This document shows, piece after piece, positions 22,625-33,889 of a DNA stretch of 64,000 bases. Both the position numbers and the translations under genes were made by a program. Every line of letters begins with the position of its first letter. Position 1 is the stretch's first letter. Where the stretch lies: NCBI GenBank assembly GCA_024699855.1, contig JAMPIQ010000002.1, positions 2,356,001 through 2,420,000 of the forward strand. Direction: 5' to 3'. The stretch comes from Aphelenchoides besseyi. Lineage: Eukaryota > Nematoda > Chromadorea > Rhabditida > Aphelenchoididae. The notes under the pieces were generated by a model. It was not told the origin of the DNA and did not search any database. It saw only the letters and a list, made by a program, of their open reading frames with translations.

Positions 22625-23748
22625 ATGTCCGAGTGTTTCAAGTGAGTTTGAATCCATTGACCTTCTACTTTTGTTCTAGATGTCATCAAACTGGCCATTT
22701 CGCACGTGAGTGCCCCAATTCGGATGGACGTCAAGGTGGGAACTATTGGGGTTCAGATGTGATTTGCTCATTTTAGGAGGAGGTCGTGGAGGTGGTGGCG
22801 GCGGCGGCGGTGGCCGAAGCTGCTACAAGTGAGTTTAATAGACGCTTCAGCTTAATTCGATTGTTTCAGTTGTGGTGGAGAAGGTCATATCAGCAGAGAC
22901 TGCGATCAACGTAAGAACGGTGCACTCATTGTCCTTCTATTTTGTTCATTTTAGCACGTGAAGAACGCGGAGGACGTTCGGGTGGAAATTATGGTGGAAA
23001 CGATCGATCGTGCTACAAGTGAGTTCGATCTCAACGAAAACAAGTCAATTCGAGTGTTTCAGTTGCGGTCAAAGTGGTCACATCAGCCGTGATTGTGATC
23101 AACGTACGTTCATTCTGCTTTTGATCATTTGTAATCGTGATCTTTCAGCTCGTCAAGAACGTGGAGGTGGACGCTCGGGTGGCTACGGAGGCGGAAATCG
23201 CAGCTATGGTGGTGGTGGACAAGACCGCAGTTGCTTCAAGTAAGAAACCTCGTACGTCCTCTTCCATCTCATCGTTTTATTTTAGCTGCGGAGAAAGTGG
23301 ACACTTCTCGTACGTGCTTTTGATGCAGATGTTTGCAAACGAAGTCTACGACGACATTTGAGAAAAAACAATAGCAAACGGACATTTCTTTTGCCCACCA
23401 CTTCAATTGATCGAAACTAAGTCCATTTGCTATTGCTTTCTCAACTTGCGATCGTCTTCGTTTGCAATCGAACGTCTGCATCTAACTGACGATTCTACTT
23501 TTCAGTCGGTAAGTTCATAATACGAGATTCTCTTTGCCAATTGGGTTCTGATGCTAAGTTTGTTTGTTTTCAGTGAATGCCCGAACTCCCGTGGAAGCGG
23601 AGGAGGTGGTGGTGGTCGCGGTGGCGATCGTAGCTGTTACAACTGCGGCGAACAGGGTCACATGAGTCGGTGAGTGTCTGAAGTCGATGATTCCCATTAA
23701 GATCGTCCTTTCAGCGACTGTGATCAACCTCGACAAGATCGTCGTTAG
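22625..23748 (+). CDS. Five-knuckle CCHC zinc-finger, Gly/Arg-rich nucleic-acid-binding protein
   Basis: Eleven exons: 22625-22641, 22680-22735, 22777-22828, 22870-22910, 22955-23018, 23063-23103, 23149-23239, 23286-23309, 23506-23508, 23574-23669, 23715-23748; 519 nt, 172 residues. It has five CX2CX4HX4C zinc knuckles, such as CYNCGGEGHISRDC and CYNCGEQGHMSRDC, separated by Gly/Arg-rich linkers. This is the CNBP/universal-minicircle-binding type; such proteins bind single-stranded nucleic acids. In three knuckles an intron interrupts the same codon just before the second cysteine, so knuckles arose by exon duplication. Knuckle 4 needs the 3-nt exon 23506-23508 to keep H-x4-C spacing. Confidence 0.9.
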
Positions 23749-24112
23749 AAGCCAGTACACAAGTCGAGCCGATGGAGAGATGTGCGGACGGATTAATGTC
23801 CTTGTTTTTTCTTTGTTTTAATTTTAATTAATTGTTCCCTCTCTATGTTTGTTGCCGACGTTACGTGGAAGTAAATTTTATGTTCTGTTAACTTTTTGTC
23901 GTTTGTTTATTGGCTTCAAACTGAATCGTAAAGTGGGTTGGACTTGAACAGGAGTTGCTCGCTGATTGTAAACAATCTCGGTTGATACGACGAATAGCCG
24001 TGTCGGCTTGTGGTTTGGATTGCGTTTTGTTTGCTCTACGATTGACCTTTTGGAGCTTGAACGGCATTGAATAAACTAGTGTATGATCGGCGTCATCGCA
24101 GGTTCCAACGAT
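23749..24112. other. Intergenic between CCHC gene and gba
   Basis: No gene seen. It carries the 3' UTR of the CCHC gene and the 5' region of the glucocerebrosidase gene. No clear TATA box. Confidence 0.4.
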
Positions 24113-27048
24113 ATGCTATTCCTGTATTCTTTCTTTTTGTATCGTAAGTTTCTTACTGAAATTTGAAGATTGTTCTTAGTAGTATGTAGTAGGCTCTTCT
24201 AGCGCTCTGCATATCTTCCAAGTCCTATTTTAGTTATATCCAAAAAGTTCTCCGTTTTTGTGAAACTCCAATAATTCAAAAGCGTCTCCATTTTGATAAA
24301 TTTTTCCAAAAATGAGCAAATAATCACCTCAATCATGCTGGTCGGCGACGGTTGTGGTCTGGGCCTTCTTCCGGAAGCTCGGCACCTAGACTCGATGCTT
24401 GCAGTCGACGGATTTCTTCGCGTAGTGCACGATTTCCAATCAAGAGTTCCTCGCAAAAACTAAAACAAAAAGTTGATTATTTGGTAGTGAAAAGGTAGAA
24501 GGCTAATGACAAATTTAAAATCAACTTACATGCGAACTTGACCTTCTTGCACTTCCGCTTGATTTCCTTTGGCTGGTTGTCCAACTTGCATTAGAGGGTG
24601 GTTTATAGCGGGAATACTCAGCTTGGAAACTGAAAATGAAGAAGTATTAACATTTAAAATATACACGGAAGCATAAATGAGCTCAAATGTTCAAACAAAA
24701 CTCTGCCCAACATCAAATCAATCTCTCACAACGAACGAGATGCCACGGCGAGAAAAAATGAAATGGCTTTGACAAGGTATTTTGTAAAGTTTCATGCAAA
24801 TTATTTGAGCAGATGTTCATTTTCTCGACTCTTTAAAATATGTGTTTAAAACAATCTTTTTTATACAGGAGCTTGTGCATGAACCTGATTTGTATAGATT
24901 TAAGCGGAAGATATGCAGTGCCCTAGAAGAGCCTACTATATACCATTTTGTTAAGTACTTGTTCATTTGACCATTGCTTCTAAACGACATCAATACAATC
25001 GACCATGTGAACAGCGTTGGTATGATGAGGAATCGTTTGTGTGTGTTTGTCGCGAAAACAACTGCGATAAAGTTGAAGACATTGGTCAGATTGAGTGCAA
25101 TCATGCGGTCGTCTATTCCACTGATCGTGCTCAAAATCGTTTAACAAAGGACACTGTACGATTTGAACGACTAAAACCGAACAGTTACCTTGCGACTACG
25201 ATTAAATACAAACGAATGTTTAGATAAAACTGTCAGAGCTCGTGTTTTTCCGAGTCGTCAATTCCAGAAGATCATTGGATTTGGAGGCGCTTGGACTGAT
25301 GCAGCAATGCAAATCGTAAAGCAGTTGAGTGAACGGTCTCCACGTTCTCATTTGGGCCAAACATTGTTCGATCAGTACTTCTACAATGGAAGTATCGCCT
25401 ATTCACTCGGACGTGTACCAATCGGAACTTGCGATTTCTCTCTCGGAAATTTCTCTTTTGCTCCAGTGGATCAGGACTTTGAGTTGGAGCATTTTAGATT
25501 GTTGGAGTTGGATGCAGTGCGAGTAAGTTTTGGCTGGAAACAAGAGAGTTTATTTGTTTGTTGCAGATTGAAAATCTACGTAAAGTTTTTGGAAATTTGG
25601 CTGGTGAATTTCGTTTGTTCGCATCACCATGGTCGGTAGGCTCTTGTCCATCTTTTTATGTTAAACAATTGACATGTAGCCGCCTGGTTGGATGAAGAAT
25701 ACGATGAAAATGCAGGGCGGTGGGGTCCTTCGCGGCGAATTCAACGGAATCTATTATCTGACTTTAGCACGATATTATCTGAAGTACGTTGAGAGTAGAA
25801 ACAAGTAAATTGACAAAAAATGTTCAGATTCTTCGAAGCATATGCAAAAGAAGGTGTCTTTTTTTGGGGTAAGTAAAAACAGAAGTGGTTTTGGATAGCG
25901 GAGGAACAAACTAAATGAAATCTTATTACTCTGCTTATATGCGTGTAGGTCTGAATCAACGATCTAACCTATTAGTGACAGTAGTTGATGCTCCTTGCGC
26001 TACTTACATGATTATTAATGTATATAACTACATGCCCAAAAGCATTCAATTATCTAAAAGAACATTTGATTGTAGGCATGACCGTTCAGAACGAACCTTC
26101 AAGTGGTCTTGAACCGTTCTATCCATTTCAAACGTGTTATTTGAGTCCACAGATGCAACGGTAAGATTAGTCAATCTATTCATGCCTATTTCTTTTCAGA
26201 GATTTCGTGCAGCATCGTCTTGGTCCGATTTTAAGGTCAAATTGGGTCACAAAAGACATCAAGATTATGGCACACGATGATCAAAGGGATCAACTTTACG
26301 ATGCGGCAAAAGAAATTTATAGCAAAGACCACTCTTACATTGACGGGCTTGCTGTTCACTGGTATTCAAGATCCAGCTATCAACCACTTAACCAGACTTA
26401 TCATCTTCAACCCAATAAGTTCATTTTATCATCTGAAGCTTGTAACGCTGATCGTCCTTTGGAGCATGTTCCCCTTTTGGGGAGTTGGTTATACGCCGAG
26501 AATTATGCACATGATATCATACAAACGCTCCTAAATTATGGCGCTGGATGGGTTGGAGAGATTGGAATATTGCAGTTACTTTCATTGCTTTAGGTCGATT
26601 GGAACATTTGGTTGGATACCTTAGGCGGGCCAAACTGGGTTTGATAACCAAAAATGTTAAAGTCTCAAGTATTCAGGTCGGCAACTTTGTTGACGCTCCG
26701 ATAATCGTGAATGGTAGTGGAAATGAATTCTTCAAACAACCAATGTATTATGTCCTCGGTCACTTCAGCAAATTCATTCGTCCAGATTCTGTGCGAATTC
26801 AAATCAAAGTCGACGGTTACGAGGGTACAGAGAACGACACACTTGAAGCCGTTGCTTTTACGACTCCAAGTGAACAGTTCGTAGTAGTTGCGCATAATCG
26901 TGATGAACACGAGAGCGTTGAATTGTTGGTTGGGGTTGATGGAACAAACAAATTCGTAAAAGTCGAATTGCCACCGAAGAGCATTCGGACGGTCATTTGG
27001 AAGGATGAAAGCAAAGCCAAGTGCCGAAAGAAAGATTATCAGTTTTGA
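24113..27048 (+). CDS. gba: Lysosomal glucosylceramidase (GH30 glucocerebrosidase)
   Basis: Ten exons: 24113-24143, 24956-25183, 25224-25522, 25567-25635, 25680-25783, 25828-25868, 26076-26160, 26200-26551, 26594-26638, 26677-27048; 541 residues in phase. A signal peptide (LFLYSFFLYLLVHLTIA) spans the first junction, followed by RPCEQRWYDEESFVCVC. Catalytic region: FGGAWTDAA, acid/base glutamate in TVQNEPSSG, GLAVHWY, nucleophile glutamate in LSSEACN, then DWNIWLDTLGGPNW. Both catalytic residues are present. It splits glucosylceramide into glucose and ceramide in the lysosome. Intron 1 is 812 nt instead of about 45 because an element with terminal inverted repeats sits in it. Confidence 0.92.
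24189..24936. mobile_element. 748-bp TIR element in gba intron 1
   Basis: The ends are 31-bp inverted repeats starting GTAGGCTCTTCTAG (24189-24219 and complement of 24906-24936), matching at 29 of 31 positions, with TA on both outer sides (24187-24188 and 24937-24938). Removing it leaves an ordinary-size intron with splice sites intact. It encodes no transposase that I can see, so it looks like a non-autonomous DNA transposon. It carries a short spliced coding region on the minus strand. Confidence 0.7.
24333..24635 (-). CDS. Small coiled-coil ORF inside the TIR element
   Basis: Two putative exons on the minus strand join at GT..AG across 24461-24530. They read SKLSIPAINHPLMQVG, NQAEVQEGQVR, then FCEELLIGNRALREEIRRLQ, ending at TGA 24333. 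The second part is a plausible coiled coil. No start codon in frame was found; an upstream exon would begin after a TTTCAG at about 24640. It may be a host gene fragment captured by the element or a chance reading. Confidence 0.3.
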
Positions 27049-27363
27049 ATTGTTTGTAGACAGATAACAACTTTAATAAACAGCATATAAACATGAGTAT
27101 AGATCATTAAACAATAAAGACAGGAAAACAGAAATTAGTCAGAAATATGTGAGTTAAAGAACAACGAAGTGTTCGGTTTCGAGGTGTTGAATAGCGATGC
27201 CTAAAGAAAGAAATGTCTTTGTTCGATTGATCGAAAGCTTACGGTTGTGCGAAGTCGTAATAATAAGATGAGAACGAAAACCAAAGCGCGAAACAATTCG
27301 ATCCACCAACTCCAGGAAACTGAACACTCGTCCGTTGATAGCCTTCACAAAGTCTTGGGCCAA
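27049..27363 (-). other. Short minus-strand readings after the C2H2 gene
   Basis: Two overlapping frames are open across a GT..AG intron of about 44 nt (27241 to about 27198). One frame continues directly from the C2H2 gene after its TAA stop. The other contains a strong membrane segment (WSWWIELFRALVFVLILLL). I could not connect either to a start codon, so no gene is called. Confidence 0.25.
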
Positions 27364-28476
27364 TTATTTGCAGTCTGGTTTGCAGAAACAGTGAACCCAG
27401 CCGGGATTATCGCTCAATAGAAATCGACAGAACGATTCGCCGATCTCGACCCCCTTCCATTCCAATTGTTCGTGTTGAACGAAGAGAATTCCGCTCTTTT
27501 CTTCTGACAGCCACCAGTCGTTTGGCAGATTGTTGAATTTCTCCGACAACTGTACAACAAACTCATTGGATGCAAGTATGAAAAACGAACTCACTTGTGG
27601 CTGATCGTAAAACACAAAACGAGGTACTTTGATGAACTCATTCAACAGCAAACTCGTAGGCGAAATCTCGAGTGACGAAACGACAATCGAAGAGGCAACA
27701 AGGGGCGAAAGAACTACTTTGTGGAGTAAGTTCCCGTCAAAATATTTGATCGGTAGAACATCGACTCGCGATTGAATTCGTGAGATCATTTGAGATGATG
27801 TTTGTTCAACTACTGGAGCTTTTCGCTGATCGGCAACGACCTCATCTTCCGACTCGCTTAAACTAATAACTTCGGTCTCGTCTCGTCAAGCATCGGCCGG
27901 TCTTTCATTGCGTTTCGTTGATGAATACGATGCTATGGCCGCACGTTGAATTTGATGGAAATTAGTTCCAATGCGTTTCACTTGCATACTTTGGTCCTAA
28001 ACAAATACAAGATTAGTTGATTTCCTGTTTTCAACTTACTGATTTTACTTTGATTGCATCTTTGCGTTTCCTATCAGCTTTTTCCCGCTCAAAGTTATGC
28101 ATTTGACGTTCATGGCTATTGCGTAGCTTCGCACTCGATTTTCCGATACCACAGATCGCGCATTTCCATTCGTTGTCGTTTGGTTGATGACTAAGTTCAT
28201 GTGTACAAGCGGTCTGTCTTACGTAGATGCCATAGTGATGACATTTACCCTAAAGACCAATAAAAAGTTCACAACAAAGATTCGAACATACCATTGATTT
28301 TTTTCGCGCTCTTTTTGCTGGTATTTGAAGTCTTCATCGTTCGATTCATTGATGGCATCTGAGTCTTCACTTGTTAACTCGATGTTTGAAGTGGTTGTTG
28401 AATTGCTGGAATCGTCCTCTGAGTTATCTGAATCTTTCAGAAATTTCACTTTCATTGCACTCATTCTTCCGAGCAT
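27364..28476 (-). pseudogene. C2H2 zinc-finger protein with in-frame TGA
   Basis: Four exons on the minus strand join in phase (28476-28288, 28248-28040, 27996 to about 27604, about 27558-27364). The product starts with an acidic Ser/Asp-rich tail. One finger follows, CAICGIGKSSAKLRNSHERQ then MH, with C-x2-C and H-x4-H spacing, and a basic stretch. Further on are RIQSRVDVLPIKYFDG and NNLPNDWWLSEEKSG, ending HCFCKPDCK. A TGA lies in frame at 27888-27886 within ADA(stop)RDETEV; coding character is the same on both sides and no GT..AG pair removes it. It is a recent pseudogene, an assembly error or a readthrough case; function otherwise unknown. Confidence 0.6.
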
Positions 28477-28838
28477 TTCGCTGAAGATAAGAGCTGATTA
28501 TGAACCAAAAAATTACCTCACGAAAGAATATGGCCGAAATCAAAAACTTCAGAACTGAAAATGGCGTAAAGAAACGGAGAAGAATGGCGAACGAAGTTTA
28601 TAGTAACGGCTTTACTGTAAATTGAAAAGTTTCTCTGACGAGAAATGCGCGTTAAGGGAAGTGAGTCAACAGACTTTTGCTTATCCGCAAAAAAGAACCT
28701 TCTATGGCTGTCAATCACAAGTGTCGAACGAATCGAAGAACTAAGCATATCGAAGTGACGCGATCGCACAAAAAGCGATGAGCGCGCACCGCGTCGATCC
28801 AGGAGGCGGCGTCAGGATCATCCTGATTGAGCGTCCTA
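28477..28838. other. Intergenic between C2H2 gene and mariner
   Basis: No gene or repeat was supported. The sequence leads into the mariner left end, preceded by the TA target dinucleotide at 28837-28838. Confidence 0.4.
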
Positions 28839-30225
28839 TTGGGTTGTTACTAAAGTTTTGTCTGATTGCGCAATGCATTTTCTAAAATTGGAACGAAAGA
28901 AATTGACCGGTCGGTTGGAAGTGTGTGAACGAAGTTCGGTCGTTCAGCTGCCTACTGTCCTAAGTATGATTTTCGTTGTAGATTAGAATTCATTCATTAA
29001 AATTAACACAAATCATCAAAAATACTCGCCATTTGAGTTGATAGTTCGGCGCCACCGCCCGGGCAATTGGGTGATTCCGCGCGTGTAGAAGGATCGATGA
29101 CGGGAGGCGAAGAACGAGTTGAGGGACCGGCGGAGATGATCGACGTCGTTGAATCGGCGTCCTCGTATTCACGTCTTTAGCGAACGGAAGAGATGGTAGT
29201 CCGTTGACGAAAGGTCCGGAGAGTACGGCGGGTGCTCGATGGCCGTCCAACCCAAAGTCCTCAGGTGCTGTTAAGTTCTTCGGGCGGTGTGCGGTCGCGC
29301 GTTGTCCTGGAGCAGTAGAACGTCGTGGCGATGACGAAGGGCGGCGGCGACTCGATCCATTTGGGCACAGTACGGTTCCGAAGTGATCGTCTGCCCGCGG
29401 TCCAACAACTCCCAGTGCACAACACCTAACCGATTCCACCAAACAGAAAGCATAACTTTTGTTTGGAAAAGATTCGGCCGGGGTGTACCACCCGGTCGCT
29501 GATTGGGACGCAACCATTGCCCACGGCGATATGGATTGTCAAGTTGGATCCATGTTTCGTCGCAGGTTAGGAGCCGGTGGACGAACGGGTTGGCACGTTG
29601 CTGCTGGAGGAGATTTTCGGCAGCCCGGACTCGCCGTTGCTTTTGCAGGTCCGTCAACTCGTGGGGTACCCACTGTCCTCGTCGATGCCGGAGACCTAAA
29701 CGAGAATAACCATTAGTGATTGTAGACATAAAGAATTGCTTGCCCGCTCGTCTTAATGTTCTCCAAACGGTTACATGGCAACAACCATTGGCCAATTCGC
29801 GAGTTGATTGCGCAGATCGATTGGACACAGCGTTGAGAATCGTCGGTTGATGAACCGTTGGCGGACGTCCTGTTCGTGGTTGATCGGCCAAATCCTCGAG
29901 TCCATCGTCGAACTTTTTGAACCATCGACATGCCGTCCTCTCGGTGGTCGTTTCGCGTTCCATGTGCCAAGTTGATGATGGTGGCGGCTTTGGCGGGCGA
30001 GTGATGGAGACGATATTCGTTGAGAAGCAGAAGTCGCACTTGTTCACAAGTGAGGCCCATTTGACGAAATTAGTCAAGGAAACATGAGTAGCGATGTCGA
30101 GAAACAGCAGATCCAATAAATCAAATTTGACACTTCGTTTAATTTCCAATCGACCGGTCAATTTCTTTCGTTCCAATTTTAGAAAATGCATTGCGCAATC
30201 AGACAAAACTTTAGTAACAACCCAA
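28839..30225 (-). mobile_element. Degraded Tc1/mariner element with 80-bp TIRs
   Basis: The two ends are inverted repeats of about 80 bp starting TTGGGTTGTTACTAAAG, differing at one position, and flanked by TA (28837-28838 and 30226-30227). The minus-strand transposase remnant begins with GLTCEQVRLLLLNEYRL (helix-turn-helix) and contains RWFKKFDDGLEDL, GRPPT, LLTCDETWIQLDN and LLLQDNARPHTARRT, then HPPYSPDLSSTDYHLF, giving the D,D34D set. It is dead: a frameshift near 29960 separates the helix-turn-helix from the rest, and an in-frame TAA lies between ARRT and HPPYSPD. Confidence 0.92.
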
Positions 30226-30227
30226 TA

Positions 30228-31048
30228 TTTTTTGCAGTCCCTTTTTTCTATCATTTTTATTGTTGTTAGTTTTCTGCGGAGCGTCTAGCACTCCAATAAA
30301 CTGTTTTAACCTACTCCGATCAAGATAAACCGAAACAGAAGTGTGTCGAAGAACGTTCATTGCACCAAATTTGTCTGGAATTCGATCTCTGTGTTCTAAA
30401 GTTCAGATGTCAAATTTGGAATTGTGTTTTGATTTGTGTTTAAATTCGCCTTGACCATTAGTGAAACCGTTTCCAATCACGCTCAGAATGTGAACGGTCG
30501 ATGATTCACTTCAAAAAATTCGATGGTTGGTATCTGTCGAGTAATACAGCTGCACAGATCGCCGTAACAAAAAAGCCTTTCGTTTTCATTTTACTTCAAA
30601 TTACTATCGATCTTTACATCAAGTAATCTTATTGTTCTTTTAACAATCGAGAAGACTCGAATGTTACGAAAATGGAATCTGACTGTTCGAGAGACACCCA
30701 ACGATCTGATTTAACTGTGTAGTTGATAGTCATGAACGAATGCACTTGATGCATCGACAGGAGACTAATTAGTGAGTTTTAATGGAAAACGAAATCTCCG
30801 CGTAATCGACATACGCGCGCTATTTGAAGTGGAATCGGAAGGAGAAGCGCATCCGAAGATTCTGAATAGTGAAAACCGCGACGTGAAATTGTCCACTTGA
30901 ACGCAAAGCCAATTAGTCCAAATGATACAAACGTGTGACCATCTAGACGACTAAAAGTGGTCAGAGTGTTCCCAACGCTATAAAAGCGATGCATCAATTT
31001 GGGATCACCTCTACTTTGCATCATTTTTTATATTCGAGTTGTTGATAT
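30228..31048. promoter_or_regulatory. Intergenic with TATA box for the Pro-rich gene
   Basis: No gene was seen up to the start at 31049. TATAAAAG at 30979-30986 lies about 69 bp before that ATG and is a good core promoter candidate. The rest is unremarkable. Confidence 0.45.
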
Positions 31049-33369
31049 GACTAAGGCGTGGATGAATTGTTTCATCATCTTGTTTCTCATGATTCCATCA
31101 ACCAAAAGTTTTCTGTTTGGAGGCGGCGGGTAAAATCGAGAATACGGTTAGAGTAACATCTACGGTATTTTTCTAGGGGAGGTGGAGGTTGTTGTTGCTC
31201 TGCTTGGTAAGTTCAATTCGCTTGCTTCTAATTTCGATTGTAGTGGACCCCCTCCTTGCGCTCCACCACCTTGTATTCCTATTTGCCAGCCGGCATGTAA
31301 GCAATCAAACACCCGATATTCAGAAAGAGAAGTCTAATAACCGAAAATTTAGGTGTTCCGGCGTGTAACCCATGCGGTGGTTCTTCTTGTGGATGTAAGT
31401 TGGCATCAGAAAGTTGCGTTAGAATTGCGTGACTCTTAAATTCGACATGACCTTCATTGGCTATTCAATGAATTGTTTTTTATTCTGTCACGATCTTAAT
31501 CGTTTTGAAGTCTATTGAAGCAACAGATGACATTTTCGGAGAATCAAATTGAGTCAATCTAAGAGCTTGCGCAATTTCAGCAGAAGATCATTCCTTCAAT
31601 TATTCTTATTGTTAAATCTAGGTGCTCCAGTATTGCCGCCGCCACCTCCACCACCGCCGCCGCCGTGCCCCTGTGCTGGTCCTGCGCCATCATGCGGTCA
31701 GTTTAAATTATTAACAGTAATTTGTGATTCACAATCAAAATTTCAACTGTAGACAGTTTGTTAAATACTCACGATTATGTGACTGTGGGCGTTCAGTTTG
31801 TTTAACAAACGTGAACGGTGATCACGCGTCTCGTCGGTTTGCTTTACACTCCATTATTGAGAAAGGAACTTGTAATTGACCATCTGCTTACCTATTCATC
31901 AAACCGACCTTCTCACGGAATTCGTGACTAAACCGTTCGCTTAACTTGTTCGTGTTGAACCAGTTTGTGTTGACGTGAACAACCGGCCAACTGTTGGCAA
32001 CACTCGATGTGGTTTGACGATCATAAGCGATTTGTGTTTCAATACGACGACTGTCAGACACAAGAAGTTGGGTTTAAAGAAGCGTCGGTTTTCTATCCTT
32101 CTCGTCATTAAATTGTTTGGTCACTGTGCTCCAGGTTTTTTTCTACGACCAAACAGTACAGAGTAGGTCTTGGCTATTTACATTCAAACGGCTTAAAATC
32201 GTTGATCCGATTGTCGTTTAAAAATTAACGTTTTCGTTAAGCAGTGAATACTGGGGATTTATAAGACGTTCACATTGAAGAATGGATATTCGATTTATTG
32301 AGTAATTGTAAGCAGATGTTTATAGTCGGAAGAGAGTTATTTTTTGATGAGTTTCTTCTTTGCTGCACGACGTCAATGTTGTTGTTTCAACACTCTTTAT
32401 TGTTGGAGCAGCAGGTTCGTCGACGCTCCAGCTCTTTCTCTCGATTCTCGTGATGGTCTCTGCAACAGGTTTACGAAACCTTTGTAGGGGGTTTAGACTA
32501 ATCTGCGTTTAGCTTCGTGACATGTAGATATGTCTCGGAGATGAAATGCAATGTCAATAATTTTGTGGACGTTGTAACAATGATCGACCATCAAAACGCG
32601 ATGACCGAACGACGTCATCTAGATTCGCTAGCAATCAAGATCTTCTGAAATGATGCAGAGTAAACAGCAATGGGTAGAAGCACGTAGATAATCACGCTAA
32701 AAACCCATGAAAAAGTGAAGAGCCGACTGTTTGACGGCCGGAGATGTCTAAACGAAAAGAGAGCAAGAAAGAAGATCTAATTGGTAGTCGAAGAGAATTG
32801 AACTGTGATGAAGGTCGACTGTCGTTTTGCTCTTGTCGGTTGTTTTGGGCCTAATTCCATGAACGATATAAATTACGAAAAGCCGCCAATTTGAACGGAC
32901 ATTTGCGACGTTAAAACGTATTTTGTCTTTAAACAAACTTTGGAGAATGAGCAACAGAAGAATCTGTTTCAGGTTGTGGAGCTCCGCAACAGCCTGTGGG
33001 ATATGTAGTGGCTCCTTTAACGATTGCTGCTGCTGCACCAGCTCCAGCACCTAGCTACGTACAACCTCCACCATCGTATGCCGGTAATTTGATATTAAGA
33101 AAAGGAAGTTGGATAACGTAAATCAATTTTTAGCTCCTCCTCCCGTTTATCAAGCTCCTCCACCCGTCTATCAACCTCCACCACCCGCCTATCCATCGTA
33201 CGATTTGCCGTCGAAGTCAATGCCACTTCGAGCACCAATCTCGATTTTGCCACCTCCGCCCCCACCACCAATTGTTAATGAATTGAAGCTTCGAGGAGAC
33301 GATTATTTGCATCGTAAACGTCGTGCTTATCTCAAAACAAAGAAAATGCGTGTGGCTCGAGTTGCTTGA
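31049..33369 (+). CDS. Secreted Gly/Cys/Pro-rich protein with basic C terminus
   Basis: About eight small exons, each starting with Gly or Pro codons and split in the same phase. A signal peptide (CFIILFLMIPSTKSFLF) leads into Gly- and Cys-rich then Pro-rich segments: GGGGCCCSACGPPPCAPPPC, CVPACNPCGGSSCGC, a run of nine or so prolines with CPCAGPAPSCG, and PPPVYQ repeats. The C terminus is charged (KLRGDDYLHRKRRAYLK). Such proteins are typical nematode extracellular or cuticle-associated precursors. The intron from about 31697 to 32971 is 1.27 kb, far longer than the others, and holds nothing recognisable. AATAAA lies at about 33422. Confidence 0.7.
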
Positions 33370-33889
33370 AGATCATGAATGTGTTTCAATTTACGCACTA
33401 TAGTTTTTTTATTCTTTGTATAATAAACAAGTAAATTGACGTACACATTAACCGTTCACCACCAACATACTCGAGCACTATCATCAACGATTCCCGTAAA
33501 CATCAAATTAAATTCATCTATTCAAATAGAGGCAAAGAATCACATTGAAATAGCACTCGGAAACTCACTGGTATCTTTCTTGATTGTAAGAATGTTGTCG
33601 ATGAACTTACCATTTCGACACTGACTTCGAAGGACATTTGGATAAACGTAGTCTTTCTGGATTTGTGCCTATTTCATGGCCTCATCGATGGCTTTCGATC
33701 TTAACAGCAATCTCACAAATTGCATTCACTGCGTTCGCTCAAATGATTTTGCAGTTTAGTTTATTTAAGATGGAAATTGTGGCAGAACACACAAGACGAT
33801 TAATTAAAAACACGAGTTTTGCTGATCATTTCAGAAACTCAATTTCACCATTTATGTACACGGGAATTCTTTTGAGATACTGGTATCGG
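33370..33889. other. Intergenic, nothing recognised
   Basis: The 3' UTR of the Pro-rich gene and the 3' side of the convergent BTB gene. No additional gene or repeat was seen. Confidence 0.4.

Noticed and set aside
22620..23750. GLH/Vasa-type germ-granule helicase
   Set aside because: Knuckles and Gly-rich linkers resemble GLH N termini, but no DEAD-box helicase domain follows; the stop comes directly after the fifth knuckle.
25180..25230. Stop codon TAA within glucocerebrosidase
   Set aside because: It lies in a 40-nt intron (25184-25223) whose removal joins RFERLKPN to KTVRARVF in phase.
27886..27888. Selenocysteine reading of the in-frame TGA
   Set aside because: The zinc-finger family is not a known selenoprotein and no convincing SECIS-like hairpin was seen; a nonsense change is simpler.
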